Made by a program: the position numbers and the translations under genes
The notes under the pieces: generated by a model
Seen by the model: the letters and a program-made list of their open reading frames with translations, nothing else
Told to the model about the DNA's origin: nothing
Database searches by the model: none
In this document: one piece after another, positions 24,089-32,164 of the stretch
Position numbering within the stretch: the stretch's first letter is position 1
Layout of the letters: every line of letters starts with the position of its first letter
Origin: VRUE01 sp963837695
Lineage (GTDB): Bacteria; Actinomycetota; Thermoleophilia; Solirubrobacterales; 70-9
Reading direction: 5' to 3'
Length of the DNA stretch: 64,000 bases
Assembly (NCBI GenBank): GCA_963837695.1
Contig: CAWINZ010000005.1
Coordinates: 1,054,001 to 1,118,000, forward strand

Positions 24089-24550
24089 CTATTGGTGGGG
24101 GGCGGCCCCGCCGGTTCTCGCCGCGGCGATGACGGCCAGATCGTCGGGCCGCACCAGCGCGTGCAGCGTGTTGCCGTCGAGGACTGCCAGGCCGCCTTTG
24201 CGCAACTTGACCTTGGCACCGGTTAGCCGCGCGATCTCGTCCGAGAGGGACGGCTCGTGGCCGACCAGCATCGTCTCGCCACGGCCGGCGGCAAGGCCGG
24301 CGGGGTCGAAGCCGCCCCCACTCAGCTCGGTGGCGATCTCAGGCTCCACCTCGAGCGCCTGGCAGGCCAGTCGCGCCGTGTCTGCCGCCCGCACCTTGGG
24401 GCTGGTCAGGCAGGCTTCGATATCGACGCCGAGTGCCGCCAGGGCGCGACCCGCGACCCGCGACTGCCGCTCTCCCTGCTCGGTCAGGCGCCGCGCCGCA
24501 TCGTCGCCATCGCCCCGCTCCGCATCGCCGTGTCGCAGCAGGTAGATCAC
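24089..24550 (-). CDS. sixA: Phosphohistidine phosphatase (SixA-like histidine phosphatase)
   Basis: Histidine-phosphatase-superfamily enzyme, 153 residues. N-terminal YLLRHGDAERGDGDDAARRLTEQG contains the RHG catalytic histidine, ACLTSPKVRAADTA is the second arginine region and MLVGHEPSLSDEI has the second catalytic histidine. Short length matches SixA, which dephosphorylates HPt or nucleotidyl phosphohistidine. A polyphosphate-kinase partner is not in the window. Ends with AAARTGGAAPH. ATG 24550 is unambiguous. It lies a few bases from the GNAT gene on the same strand. Confidence 0.92.
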   Translation of the reverse strand: MIYLLRHGDAERGDGDDAARRLTEQGERQSRVAGRALAALGVDIEACLTSPKVRAADTARLACQALEVEPEIATELSGGGFDPAGLAAGRGETMLVGHEPSLSDEIARLTGAKVKLRKGGLAVLDGNTLHALVRPDDLAVIAAARTGGAAPHQ

Positions 24551-24572
24551 GCCGCAATCGTAAGGGTCGCGA

Positions 24573-25355
24573 TCAGTCGGGTGGCGTCGACATGTGCAGC
24601 TGATAGCTGAAGATCGTCTCGAAGCCCATCCGTCGGTAGAGGCTCTCGCCCATCGGAGAGGCTTGCAGCGAGGCGCCCTCTGCGCCCATGTCGAAGCCGG
24701 CGTTGACGGCAGCCGCGGTCACCGCCCAGCCCAGCCCGCGGCCGCGGGCATCGTCGCTGGTGCCAACCCAGTAGATGCCGGCGACGCCGTGGCTGACGAT
24801 CGTCATCGCGATGCCAGCGGGGCGACCGTCGAGATCGGCGATGAAGGTCGCCGCGTTGTCGGCGGTGAGGCCGTCGTGGTCCTCGTAGAAGGCGAAGATC
24901 TCCGCCGGGAAGCCGATGCTGGCGTAGGCGCCGGTTGCGACCCGCCAGTAGTCGGTCGCGTCGCTCGCCGAGACGACACGACGCAGCTCGACGTCGGCGG
25001 GGAGCGGGTGTTCCTTCGGCCTGCGGTCGAGCACCATCTCGGGCATCGCATAGACCTCTTTCAGCCCCGCTGCCTTGGCTGCGTCGATCAGCTCGCGGTC
25101 CGCCGCGACGCCATCGCGGGCCCAGACGGCGAAGCCGCGCTCGCGGGGGGCGAAGAAGGCATGCGCTCGCTCGAGCAACTCGCCCGGGTCGAGCCCGTCG
25201 TCGACGCGGAAGGCGGCGTTCGATATCAGCGGATGCGGCGAGCGGCCGGCGCCGAAGACCCACCCGGAGCCGACCTCAATCGCCGCGCCGGGGTCGAGTT
25301 CGAACAGCTGGCGCGAGCTGTCGATCAGGTTGAGGTGAGCGTCCCGGGTGGGCAT
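24573..25355 (-). CDS. GNAT family N-acetyltransferase
   Basis: 260 residues with two apparent GNAT-like lobes. The C-terminal domain carries the acetyl-CoA loop VGTSDDARGRGLGWAVTAAAVNAGF (Q/RxxGxG/A form) and ends FETIFSYQLHM; the first half (NLIDSSRQLFELDPG ... GFAVWARDGV) resembles an additional N-terminal half-domain. ATG 25355 is confirmed by the TGATG junction with the amidase gene. Substrate unknown. The enzyme is co-transcribed with a cell-wall amidase, which proves nothing about function but suggests shared expression. Confidence 0.85.
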   Translation of the reverse strand: MPTRDAHLNLIDSSRQLFELDPGAAIEVGSGWVFGAGRSPHPLISNAAFRVDDGLDPGELLERAHAFFAPRERGFAVWARDGVAADRELIDAAKAAGLKEVYAMPEMVLDRRPKEHPLPADVELRRVVSASDATDYWRVATGAYASIGFPAEIFAFYEDHDGLTADNAATFIADLDGRPAGIAMTIVSHGVAGIYWVGTSDDARGRGLGWAVTAAAVNAGFDMGAEGASLQASPMGESLYRRMGFETIFSYQLHMSTPPD

Positions 25356-26047
25356 CAGCAGCCCCCCGACCTGCCCAGCTTGTGCCGGTAGATCCGCATC
25401 GAGCTGTGGCTCCAGTCGCCATGGGTCTGGCTGCGCAGGCTCGGGACGTCCTCGCGGTGGTAGGGCGAGCTGAGGCTCTCGGCGTGGCCGATCACGTTGC
25501 GCAATCGGATGTGGAAACGGCACTGGAGGTAGTGGGTCAGCTGCAGCGAGGCGTGTAGCTGGCGGCGATCGCCGAGCACTTCCGCGTCGCTGAAGCCGGT
25601 GTGCTCGATCCCGATCGCCGTCCAGTTGAGCCCGACGGTGTGCCGGCAGCGGGTTCTCAGGTTGACGAGCTGGAAGACGTGGCCGGAGGAGGAGACGACG
25701 AAGTGGGCGCAGACGTTGGGCAGCTCGTGCAGCTCCGGATCGGCGACGTCGGGGGCGAAGGTGTTGTAGACGGCCGCGGCGGTGCCGGCTTCGGCGAAGT
25801 GCTCGACGATCACGTGCGGATGCCGCAGCCGCCAGGTGTGTTCCCCGTAGTGGCGCTCCGAGTAGGCCGCCATCTCACGCTTGCGTTTCGGCCCGAAGGG
25901 GATTGACCAGCGGGTGATGGCGGGCCGCAGTTGCCGCGATGAGGTGGCGCCGGCGAGCGGCCCCAGCGGCAGCGCGATCGCGCAGGCCAGGAGCGCCGAT
26001 GGAACGAGGAGTCGGGCGATCGTCTTCTTGGCCAGCCAGGACAGCAT
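25355..26047 (-). CDS. N-acetylmuramoyl-L-alanine amidase (amidase_2)
   Basis: Secreted Zn amidase cleaving peptide side chains from glycan strands. Residues 1-34 are a signal peptide/membrane segment (ARLLVPSALLACAIALPLGPLAG). The amidase_2 domain shows IVEHFAEAGTAAAVYNTFAPD, VSSSGHVFQLVNL, HTVGLNWTAIGIEHTGFSDA and ISGH-like VIGHAESLSSPYHRED; histidines at these sites are the expected zinc ligands. 230 residues. It overlaps the GNAT start by one base. The 5' region of over 300 bases is otherwise empty. Confidence 0.9.
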   Translation of the reverse strand: MLSWLAKKTIARLLVPSALLACAIALPLGPLAGATSSRQLRPAITRWSIPFGPKRKREMAAYSERHYGEHTWRLRHPHVIVEHFAEAGTAAAVYNTFAPDVADPELHELPNVCAHFVVSSSGHVFQLVNLRTRCRHTVGLNWTAIGIEHTGFSDAEVLGDRRQLHASLQLTHYLQCRFHIRLRNVIGHAESLSSPYHREDVPSLRSQTHGDWSHSSMRIYRHKLGRSGGC

Positions 26048-26361
26048 CGACGCCTCCTCTGCCGTGAATCGGTCCCGCGGAACCTAGCGCGAGAGCGATG
26101 GTGGGGGAGTCCTTGGCGGTGGTTGGCTGGACTCGATTTCGGCACATGGCACGATGTAGGGCCTGAGCAGGCCGACCATCCACGGAGCCGGTCGGGAGAT
26201 TGAAGTTGGCGCTCAATGGGTTTGGGGGCGGGAACCAGCAATCGCCGTCAAGCAGGTTTCCAAAGACCCGTCGATCAGGCGGGCGGAGGCTTCCATAGTT
26301 GCCTGATGTTCATCCGATCTCCAGTCTGTTTACTGGAGCCTCGGCCCTACCATCAGGTGCG
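26048..26361. other. Non-coding stretch upstream of amidase and small gene
   Basis: 314 bases holding the amidase promoter and, further right, CTCCAGTCTGTTTACTGGAG, a 7-base-arm hairpin (26321-26340), with CCTGATG/CATCAGG arms around it just before the small membrane ORF. No open frame with convincing composition. Confidence 0.35.
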
Positions 26362-26511
26362 ATGCTGCTCGCGCTCGGTCGCCACCTCCTCTTTCGCGAA
26401 GCTTCCAGAGGTGGATGGATCGCGATCGTCGCCATCGTCGCGATCGTGCTTCTGATCCGCTTCTGGCCGCAGATCGTTGCCTGGATCGAGGGAAGGTGGC
26501 GCGCACGTTGA
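26362..26511 (+). CDS. Small membrane protein (49 residues)
   Basis: A short ORF starting ATG 26362 encodes MLLALGRHLLFREASRGG followed by a strong transmembrane helix (WIAIVAIVAIVLLIRFWPQIV) and basic end WIEGRWRAR. No family recognised. It overlaps the SnoaL-like gene below, which starts within its final codons. Expression is supported only by composition and the hairpin just upstream; the weak ribosome site leaves it tentative. Confidence 0.4.
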   Translation: MLLALGRHLLFREASRGGWIAIVAIVAIVLLIRFWPQIVAWIEGRWRAR

Positions 26512-26867
26512 GGAGCGCCGAAGACACCCTCCGTGCCGCCTACGCCGCGTTCAACGCCCGCGACGTCGAGGGCGCGCTGGAGCTGATGCATCCCGAGGTC
26601 GACTGGCCGAACGCTTGGGAGGGAGGACGCGTGGTTGGCCATGAGGCTGTCGCGGAGTACTGGATCCGGCAGTTCGAGTTGATCTCAAGCACGGTCGAGC
26701 CCGAGCGCTTCGACCACGAGCCCGACGGCAGCGTCACCGTGACCGTGCATCAGGTGGTCCGCGACGCGAAGACGGACGAGGTCCAAGCCGACACCCACGT
26801 GCTCCACCGATACCGACTACAGGACGGCCTGATCGTCCGCATGGACGTGCTGGACGCGGCCTCCTGA
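26496..26867 (+). CDS. SnoaL/NTF2-like nuclear-transport-factor-2 fold protein
   Basis: About 123 residues, alpha+beta cone fold. RAAYAAFNARDVEGALELMHPEVDWPNAWEGGRVVG is the standard SnoaL opening, followed by HEAVAEYWIRQF and a DTHVLHRYRLQDGLIVRMDVL sheet. Function unknown; members range from polyketide cyclases to stand-alone ligand binders. GTG 26496 with GGGAAGG upstream was chosen; TTG 26508, overlapping the small ORF's TGA, is nearly as good. No partner nearby suggests a pathway. Confidence 0.8.
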   Translation: MARTLRSAEDTLRAAYAAFNARDVEGALELMHPEVDWPNAWEGGRVVGHEAVAEYWIRQFELISSTVEPERFDHEPDGSVTVTVHQVVRDAKTDEVQADTHVLHRYRLQDGLIVRMDVLDAAS

Positions 26868-26979
26868 ATGCCAAGGAGGCAACAACGGGGCGTCAGTGGT
26901 GTCGGCTCGATAACTGAAATAGAGCTAAAGGGCCGATAATGGAGCTAATCCGTCGCTTCATTAGCGCCATGACGCCGGG

Positions 26980-27004
26980 CTACAACCCCATCAATTTGCC
27001 GAGG
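26980..27004 (-). repeat. Near-repeat of acyl-CoA dehydrogenase 3' end; left boundary of island
   Basis: These 25 bases match 30888-30912 in 23 positions; both read LGKLMGL-stop on the minus strand. The second copy is the true 3' end of the dehydrogenase at 30888. The pair flanks the toxin/defence genes from 26991 to 30784, as expected for a target duplication or leftover from insertion near a gene end. The DUF5615 gene terminates within this copy. Confidence 0.6.
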
Positions 27005-27395
27005 CGTCGGGGAGGTCTTCGTGTGTGGCTGTGCCGGTTGGATCGATCTCGACCCGTTTGTTGAGCATCCACTCGGCCGTTGCCTCCCCTGTTGCCTTGG
27101 CTTGCCGCTTGATGTAGTCGAGAGCAGTATCGAGCAGAGGCCACAGTGCCTCCCGTCTATCGGCTTGCGGCAAGATCAGAAGGCCGGTGTGAAGATCGAC
27201 GCGTCGGTACAAGGCAACGAAGTCGGCCTCGTTGTTGGTGACGAAAACAGCCTCCTCGTCAATAGCGATCTTGTGAAGGATGTCGTCACGGACGCCGAGC
27301 AGGTCGCGGTCTCGGTTACAGGTTGCCCAATAGCCGCGACGGTTCGCGCGCTCTACGAGAGTCGGCGACAGGCACTCATCGATCCAGAGCTTCAC
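26991..27395 (-). CDS. DUF5615 PIN-like toxin
   Basis: 134 residues, opening MKLWIDECLSPTLVERANRRGY with the PIN-like acidic residues at positions 5-8, then AVFVTNNEADFV matching the second acidic motif; the C-terminus is charged and unfolded-looking (KATGEATAEWMLNKRVEIDP). Such proteins pair with DUF433 antitoxins. Overlap of four bases with that gene (27392-27395) indicates co-translation. Likely ribonuclease-type toxin by family; not proven. Part of the island. Confidence 0.8.
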   Translation of the reverse strand: MKLWIDECLSPTLVERANRRGYWATCNRDRDLLGVRDDILHKIAIDEEAVFVTNNEADFVALYRRVDLHTGLLILPQADRREALWPLLDTALDYIKRQAKATGEATAEWMLNKRVEIDPTGTATHEDLPDASAN

Positions 27396-27991
27396 ATCGT
27401 TGCAGCGCGACCAGCCGATCGGGTCCGATTCTGTCCAGTTGGACGCCCCCGCCGTGGATTGCCCTTCGCCCAGAGCACCGCGACGTCGTACGCCTCCTCT
27501 GGAATGTGGGGATAGTCCTCTTTGAGTGCCTCGGCACTCTCCCCGCCCTCGACTAGCTGAGCCAGCGTTCGCACTGGCACCCGCGTTCCGCGAATGACAG
27601 GCGTTCCACCCATCCTGTCCGGGTCCGTCTCGACGTATCGCTCGCGAAGACGCACGTAGTCGAAGGCTCGCTTGGCCACGTCGGCGGCGTTCTCGGTCAT
27701 TGCAATCCTCAGAGCGCGGGAAAGCTCGAATTCCTCCGCCTTTGCAGGATTCCGCTTGACGATCCAGTTCCGGATCTTGCGCTTGAGGTTGATCGACAAG
27801 CCGATCGGAAGTTCCGAGAGAAGGGCCAAAGCCGCAGCCTCGTCAGCCGCCAGCAGCGTCCGCCCCCTTTGCCGCCTGACTTTCGTCACCCGCTGCTCCA
27901 ACGCCTTATTCACGGCATTGATCGAGACGCCGCTGATCTCAGCGATCTCGTTTCTCGTCAGTAGAGGCGATGTTGCGGCCTTCGAGGTCAT
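27392..27991 (-). CDS. DUF433 antitoxin with N-terminal HTH
   Basis: 199 residues. The N-terminal third contains a helix-turn-helix (TRNEIAEISGVSINAVNKALEQ) that can bind the operator; the C-terminal DUF433 region shows GGTPVIRGTRVPVRTLAQLVEGGESAEALKEDYPHI and EEAYDVAVLWAKG, the usual fold that partners PIN-like DUF5615. A natural arrangement for autoregulated VapBC-like modules. The tail GNPRRGRPTGQNRTRSAG is basic and probably disordered. TTG/ATG-type start; ATG 27991 is used. A small palindrome lies upstream. Confidence 0.85.
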   Translation of the reverse strand: MTSKAATSPLLTRNEIAEISGVSINAVNKALEQRVTKVRRQRGRTLLAADEAAALALLSELPIGLSINLKRKIRNWIVKRNPAKAEEFELSRALRIAMTENAADVAKRAFDYVRLRERYVETDPDRMGGTPVIRGTRVPVRTLAQLVEGGESAEALKEDYPHIPEEAYDVAVLWAKGNPRRGRPTGQNRTRSAGRAATM

Positions 27992-27997
27992 AATCCG

Positions 27998-28011
27998 TAC
28001 CTTACGAGGTA
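27998..28011. promoter_or_regulatory. Inverted repeat TACCT-TACG-AGGTA before DUF433 gene
   Basis: Perfect 5-base arms around TACG, placed 7-20 bases upstream of the antitoxin start. A likely autoregulatory site for the HTH-containing antitoxin. Confidence 0.45.
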
Positions 28012-28085
28012 AAGATTAGCAGTGCCCTCGGCAGATTCAGCAGCTCAAGCTAAGGGTCGATCACCCGGGCTATTTGTCGGCAGGC

Positions 28086-28961
28086 CTACCCGAGTTCGTC
28101 GAAGAACGAGGACAGGACTTCGACCTCCTCCACCCGCCGTTCCTCGGTTCGCACCCCGAGCTGGTGTTGCTTGAGAAGCTCGCAGAGTTGCTCTCCGTCG
28201 ATCAGGTCGATCGGTGGGGCGCCATCGCGGGTCGCCTCACTCTTTGCTTCCCGCGTAAACGCTCCGGTCGTAATAAGCAACCCCTTATCCCCCCGGCCGG
28301 CCATCGCGCCGCGGAAGTCCCTGACCTTGTCGGGTCCGACGGTTCCCTTGTATCGCTTGCACTGGAAGAAGACAGGAAAGCTCACCAACGAAAGTCGGTA
28401 CACGCCGACGCCGTCGATTCCACCGTCGCCACTTCGCCCGGTAACCGACGTGTTGATGAAACCCGCTGCCCGGAGGAGTCGCTGGGCGAGGCGCTCGAAC
28501 CCGGTCGCCGACATTGCGAGCATGTGCTCAAGCAGAGTCTCTTTCCAGTCTTCAGTGTCAGCGGCTCCCTCGTCGGCGTCGGCGCTTTCGCTCGCCGTCG
28601 GTCGTCGTTTCCTCGTTCGCTTGGTCCTGCGTTCGGTCTTGTACTCACGCCACAGCGGCTCGATCTCCTCCTCGGAGAGTTCCCGCCCCGGCGAGGTGGT
28701 CTCCCAAACACCTCGAGAGGTGTTCGCCAGAGCTCCCATCCCCTTCAGGTACGTACGCGCCCAGGCGAGGCGGTACTCCAGCTCACTTCTCGGGCCTTCG
28801 TTATGCAGGACCGCGAGCTGTTCATCCGAGAAGTTCTCCCTTTCGATGACCCGCTCGTTTATCTCGTCGAGCCGCGCCGAGTGGCCGAGCTCGCGGACGG
28901 CGCAAAGCGTTGGCCAGAGCAGCTCGTTGTATGGGGGGATCGACGGAACCTCGCCTGCCAT
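28086..28961 (-). CDS. Mrr-type restriction endonuclease (Mrr_N + Mrr_cat)
   Basis: 291 residues from ATG 28961. Residues 1-95 form the winged-helix Mrr_N (SIPPYNELLWPTLCAVRELG, then NEGPRSELEYRLAWARTYLKGMGAL). A charged linker follows (TERRTKRTRKRRPTASE). The catalytic domain shows GFERLAQRLLRAAGF, VTGRSGDGGIDG with the first Asp, and VFFQCKRYKGTVGPDKVRDFRGAM with the second acidic/Lys region (D...QxKR). This is the modification-dependent type IV nuclease architecture. A methylase is not adjacent, agreeing with that class. Target specificity unknown. Confidence 0.9.
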   Translation of the reverse strand: MAGEVPSIPPYNELLWPTLCAVRELGHSARLDEINERVIERENFSDEQLAVLHNEGPRSELEYRLAWARTYLKGMGALANTSRGVWETTSPGRELSEEEIEPLWREYKTERRTKRTRKRRPTASESADADEGAADTEDWKETLLEHMLAMSATGFERLAQRLLRAAGFINTSVTGRSGDGGIDGVGVYRLSLVSFPVFFQCKRYKGTVGPDKVRDFRGAMAGRGDKGLLITTGAFTREAKSEATRDGAPPIDLIDGEQLCELLKQHQLGVRTEERRVEEVEVLSSFFDELG

Positions 28962-29117
28962 CGTGATTCGGCACGCTAGCAGCGCCACGGCAATCGTTTG
29001 CGCAGACAACCCGGATGATGGCTTCGGCGAACTCCCGGTGTATCTCGCGGAGCCGGGGGATCGCTCACGAGCGCGGGCTGGGACTGGTCGGAGTGTCGTA
29101 TCTGCGCGGGCACGCTT

Positions 29118-29990
29118 TCAAACGCGAGCGTCATTGGTGCCTGGCGCTGCATCGTCGGTCAGGGAAATCTTCTTGCCCTCGGGCGGGGCGTTTCGTAGCC
29201 CAGTGCCCAGTCTTTGGAGCACGTGTAGGGCGGCGCCGGGCACCTCGTAGTCCTCGGGCATCTCGACCAGGAGGCTGGTGACGTCGTCGGTGAAGACGGG
29301 GTCGGAGAGCTTCGCTTGCAGGTTGCGCCGCAGCTGCGGATAGGTGAAGACCGCGTCCGCCATGTAATGGGTCAGGGCGGCGACGATCTGGGCGTCGTCC
29401 GGCTGAAGCTGCGTGAGGGCTATCCAGAGATCGAATAGGTCGCGACCCTTGCGACGCTGGTAGAGCGCCCGCAGCTTGGTCCCCAGCAGGTCGTCGAGCG
29501 CGCAGGTGAGGACCTCCGCTTTGCCGCTCCACCAGCGGGAGTCGATGCCGTATTCGATGGTGACAAAGGGGCAGAACGGCTCCGTCTCGGCGACGTTGGA
29601 CTCGATCTTGATCCGAATCAAGCCCGACCCGGCCGTCGGCTCGGCGTCGAACCAGATCGTGCCCATGTCTGAGCTGGGGTCGGGGAACTTTCGCCGATGT
29701 TCCCTGAGGCCAATGTCCGCGGCGATGGATCGAAAGGCGTCGAAGATCGCCCCGAGCCGTGGCTCCGCGTCGGTGCGGACGAAGTCGAGATCCTCCGAAT
29801 ATCGGATCGGGCTCGGCAGGTACAGCTTCTGCAGGCAGGTGCCGCCCCGAAAGGCCAATGCTCTTCCCAGTAGCTCGTCGCTGGCGATCTCAACCAGCAA
29901 GCGGCTCAGAATCAGGTCCTGCTCGACCTGGACCGGGTCTGGCCAGGGGGCTCTGGCGCTCCATTCGGTGAGGTAGGCCTGGGGAAGCAT
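29118..29990 (-). CDS. AbiEii-family nucleotidyltransferase toxin (type IV TA)
   Basis: 290-residue DNA-polymerase-beta-fold nucleotidyltransferase. The motif pair GGTCLQKLY ... PIRYSEDLDFVRTD is the AbiEii signature (GGTxxxK and SEDLDF), with a third acidic/helical block (LDDLLGTKLRALYQRRKGRDLFDLWIAL). Typical toxicity comes from modifying tRNA or other nucleotides; antitoxin is supplied by the adjacent AbiEi gene. The start is 2 bases from the AbiEi stop, so the two are co-expressed. C-terminus becomes disordered (PPEGKKISLTDDAAPGTN). Confidence 0.9.
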   Translation of the reverse strand: MLPQAYLTEWSARAPWPDPVQVEQDLILSRLLVEIASDELLGRALAFRGGTCLQKLYLPSPIRYSEDLDFVRTDAEPRLGAIFDAFRSIAADIGLREHRRKFPDPSSDMGTIWFDAEPTAGSGLIRIKIESNVAETEPFCPFVTIEYGIDSRWWSGKAEVLTCALDDLLGTKLRALYQRRKGRDLFDLWIALTQLQPDDAQIVAALTHYMADAVFTYPQLRRNLQAKLSDPVFTDDVTSLLVEMPEDYEVPGAALHVLQRLGTGLRNAPPEGKKISLTDDAAPGTNDARV

Positions 29991-29992
29991 GC

Positions 29993-30784
29993 TCAGATGT
30001 CGGGTTCGATCTCCGTGTTGATCCAGACTCCCCAGCGCTGGTCGATTCGACCTCGCCTGGGACCGCCGGGAGAAAGTCGGGTCGGGACGCCCTGCGCAGG
30101 TGCGGCGCGCCTTTCCAGCGCCTCGAGGTTGGAAGTGCTCTTCGAATAGTTCTCGACGAGCCAGCCGAGGCGACGGGCATGCGCTCGGGGATGGGCTGCG
30201 CTTTGCCTCGCGAGCTCGTCCCCGTCAAGCGGCCCGATCTCTCGAATGATCGTGGCAATGTTGCTGAAGCCGGCGGCTGCCTTCGGATGAGCCACGAGGT
30301 CACTGACGGTCGCCTCCACGCTGGAGATCGCCAACGTGCCGGCGGGGGTGTTCACGGTTTCCCTGGTGGCCTGGGCAGCGTTGCCGCTCGTAAAGAAGCG
30401 AAGTCTGACGCGACCGATGTCGCGGTTGGCGGTCGGCTTGTCCGTCACGATCTGGAAGACCTGCGCTCGCTGGTGAGCCGCCCCGTGGTGGGCCGCGGCG
30501 CTGAGGAGACCGACGTAATAGTCGCGCCCCAGAAAGCGCATGAGGTCGTCGACGAACCACTCGGCCGGGAGGACTCCCCACGAGCGGTAGTTCGGCGGGA
30601 CGAACCCGTATAGCCCGCGGGCAGGGGAGAAGGCCAACTGTTGCTTGCGCAGGCGATTCATGCCGACACGCACGGCGCCCTTGTCAAGGTCGAGGAGCCG
30701 CGCGATCTCGTCGGTCGTAGCCGTGTAGCGGCCCTGAGCGAGCAGATGGTCCGGCAAGCTCTTGGTTGTCAATCTTTTGGCCAT
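29993..30784 (-). CDS. AbiEi antitoxin (type IV TA)
   Basis: 263 residues. A winged-helix N-terminus (YTATTDEIARLLDLDKGAVRVGMNRLRKQQLAF) precedes the AbiEi core with PPNYRSWGVLPAEWFVDDLM, YYVGLLSAAAHHGA and the tail VSDLVAHPKAAAGFSNIATIIREIG. AbiEi proteins repress their own promoter; matching this, three inverted repeats lie immediately upstream of the ATG at 30784. The final 60 residues are charged and less conserved (PAQGVPTRLSPGGPRRGR). Confidence 0.9.
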   Translation of the reverse strand: MAKRLTTKSLPDHLLAQGRYTATTDEIARLLDLDKGAVRVGMNRLRKQQLAFSPARGLYGFVPPNYRSWGVLPAEWFVDDLMRFLGRDYYVGLLSAAAHHGAAHQRAQVFQIVTDKPTANRDIGRVRLRFFTSGNAAQATRETVNTPAGTLAISSVEATVSDLVAHPKAAAGFSNIATIIREIGPLDGDELARQSAAHPRAHARRLGWLVENYSKSTSNLEALERRAAPAQGVPTRLSPGGPRRGRIDQRWGVWINTEIEPDI

Positions 30785-30785
30785 A

Positions 30786-30870
30786 GTTACGATTTTCGTA
30801 ACTTTACCAAGTTAACAAGCAGAATTCCTTGTATGCCGTAAGGGTAAAGTTACGTCAAACGTAACTTTAC
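30786..30870 (-). promoter_or_regulatory. AbiEi operator region: GTTACG/CGTAAC inverted repeats
   Basis: GTTACGATTTTCGTAAC (30786-30802) and a perfect 11-base-arm repeat GTAAAGTTACG-N5-CGTAACTTTAC (30844-30870). Both share the CGTAAC half-site. They lie between the abiEi ATG and the acyl-CoA dehydrogenase end, in an AT-rich patch unlike its surroundings. Confidence 0.65.
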
Positions 30871-30887
30871 GGCGATTATTGACATTT

Positions 30888-32066
30888 CTACAACCCCATC
30901 AGCTTGCCGAGGATCTCCTTCATGACCTCGTCGGTGCCGCCGCCTATTGGGCCGAGGCGGGCGTCGCGGACGGCTCGCTCTATGCCGTACTCGCGCATGT
31001 AGCCGTAGCCGCCGTGGATCTGGAGGGACTGGTCGGCTATCTCGAGGACGGCGCGCTGGGTTACGAGCTTGGCCATCGTCACGTCTTTGATGCAGTCGTG
31101 GCCCTCGTGGAAGAGGCGCAGGGCGTTGTAGGTGATGGCTTTGGAGGCCTCGGCCTTGGTCGCCATCTCAGCGACCTGGTGGCGGATCGCCTGGAACTTG
31201 CCGATCGGGCGGCCGAAGGCTTCGCGGTCGAGGGCGTAGGCGACCGTGGTCTCGATCAGGCGCTGCATCGCGCCGACGGCGCCGATCGCCATCAGCAGCC
31301 GCTCCCAGGCGAAGTTGAACATGATCAGTTTGAAGCCCTCGTTTTCCTCGCCGAGCAGGTTCTCCTCCGGCACCTCGACGTCGGTGAAGGCGAGCTCTCC
31401 GGTGTCGGAGGAGTGCCAGCCCATCTTCTCCAGCTTCCGCGCCACCTCGTAGCCGGGCATCTCGCGCTCGAGCACGAGGAAGGAGATGCCGCCGTGGCCG
31501 CCCTCCTTGGTCGTCTTGCAGGCGCAGACGAGGAAGTCGGCGCGGACGCCGTTGGTGATGAAGGTCTTCGAGCCGTTGACGACGTAGCCGCCGTCGACCC
31601 GCTCGGCAAACGTCGAGATGCCGGCGACGTCGGAGCCCGCGCCCGGCTCGGTGATCCCCAGCGCGCCGATCTTCTCGCCGGCGATGCCGGGGACGAGCCA
31701 GCGCTGCTTCTGGTCCTCGCTGCCGAAGTTGAAGATCGGTGGCATCGCGATCGAGGCGTGGGCGTTGAGCCCGGCGGCGACGCCGCCGGAGCCGCCGGAG
31801 CGGGCCAGCTCCTCGACCCAGACCGCGTCGTGCAGGTGGGTGCCGCCCTGGCCGCCGTAGGCCTCCGGGAACTTCAGCCCGAGGAAGCCGAGCTCGGCGC
31901 AACGGTTGTAGAGGTTGCGGGGGAATTCGCGCGCCGCCTCCCACTCGTCGACGTTCGGCGCGATCTCCTTCGAGACGAAGCGGCTGACGGTCTCGCGCAG
32001 CTCCTCGTGCTCCTCCTCGAAGGGCGGCAGCGTCGCCCGCGCTCCACTGTCTTTGATCACCGCCAT
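30888..32066 (-). CDS. Acyl-CoA dehydrogenase
   Basis: FAD-linked enzyme introducing a 2,3-double bond in an acyl-CoA. Domains run N-to-C: helical (FEEEHEELRETVSRFVSKEIAPN), the FAD-binding middle (ITEPGAGSDVAGISTFAER, YVVNGSKTFITNG), and C-terminal helices (QAIRHQVAEMATKAEA). Catalytic Glu is expected in HGGYGYMREYGIERAVRDAR. 392 residues from ATG 32066. Its 3' end (30888-30912) is nearly duplicated at 26980, at the far end of a TA island, suggesting insertion into or beside this gene. Probably early step of the neighbouring catabolic cluster. Confidence 0.95.
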   Translation of the reverse strand: MAVIKDSGARATLPPFEEEHEELRETVSRFVSKEIAPNVDEWEAAREFPRNLYNRCAELGFLGLKFPEAYGGQGGTHLHDAVWVEELARSGGSGGVAAGLNAHASIAMPPIFNFGSEDQKQRWLVPGIAGEKIGALGITEPGAGSDVAGISTFAERVDGGYVVNGSKTFITNGVRADFLVCACKTTKEGGHGGISFLVLEREMPGYEVARKLEKMGWHSSDTGELAFTDVEVPEENLLGEENEGFKLIMFNFAWERLLMAIGAVGAMQRLIETTVAYALDREAFGRPIGKFQAIRHQVAEMATKAEASKAITYNALRLFHEGHDCIKDVTMAKLVTQRAVLEIADQSLQIHGGYGYMREYGIERAVRDARLGPIGGGTDEVMKEILGKLMGL

Positions 32067-32090
32067 CGCCGCAACGCTAGCGGCTGGACG

Positions 32091-32143
32091 CGGACCCGAC
32101 CTGCATCGGACCCCTATTTGGGGCTCGATGCAGGTCGGGTCCG
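32091..32143. terminator. Perfect 18-base-arm hairpin downstream of SnoaL-like gene
   Basis: Arms CGGACCCGACCTGCATCG (32091-32108) and CGATGCAGGTCGGGTCCG (32126-32143) with an inner CCCC/GGGG stem. It separates the SnoaL-like gene from the acyl-CoA dehydrogenase start on the same strand; a strong intrinsic hairpin without U tract. Confidence 0.7.
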
Positions 32144-32164
32144 TTCAGCGGGCTGGTCTCGCGC

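Noticed and set aside
26888..26950. Imperfect direct repeats CGATAA...GAGCTAA (26908, 26934)
   Set aside because: Only two short partial copies in an AT-richer spacer; too weak to call a functional element.
26980..30912. Integrative element with its own integrase
   Set aside because: Flanking near-repeats are suggestive, but no recombinase and no tRNA gene are present.
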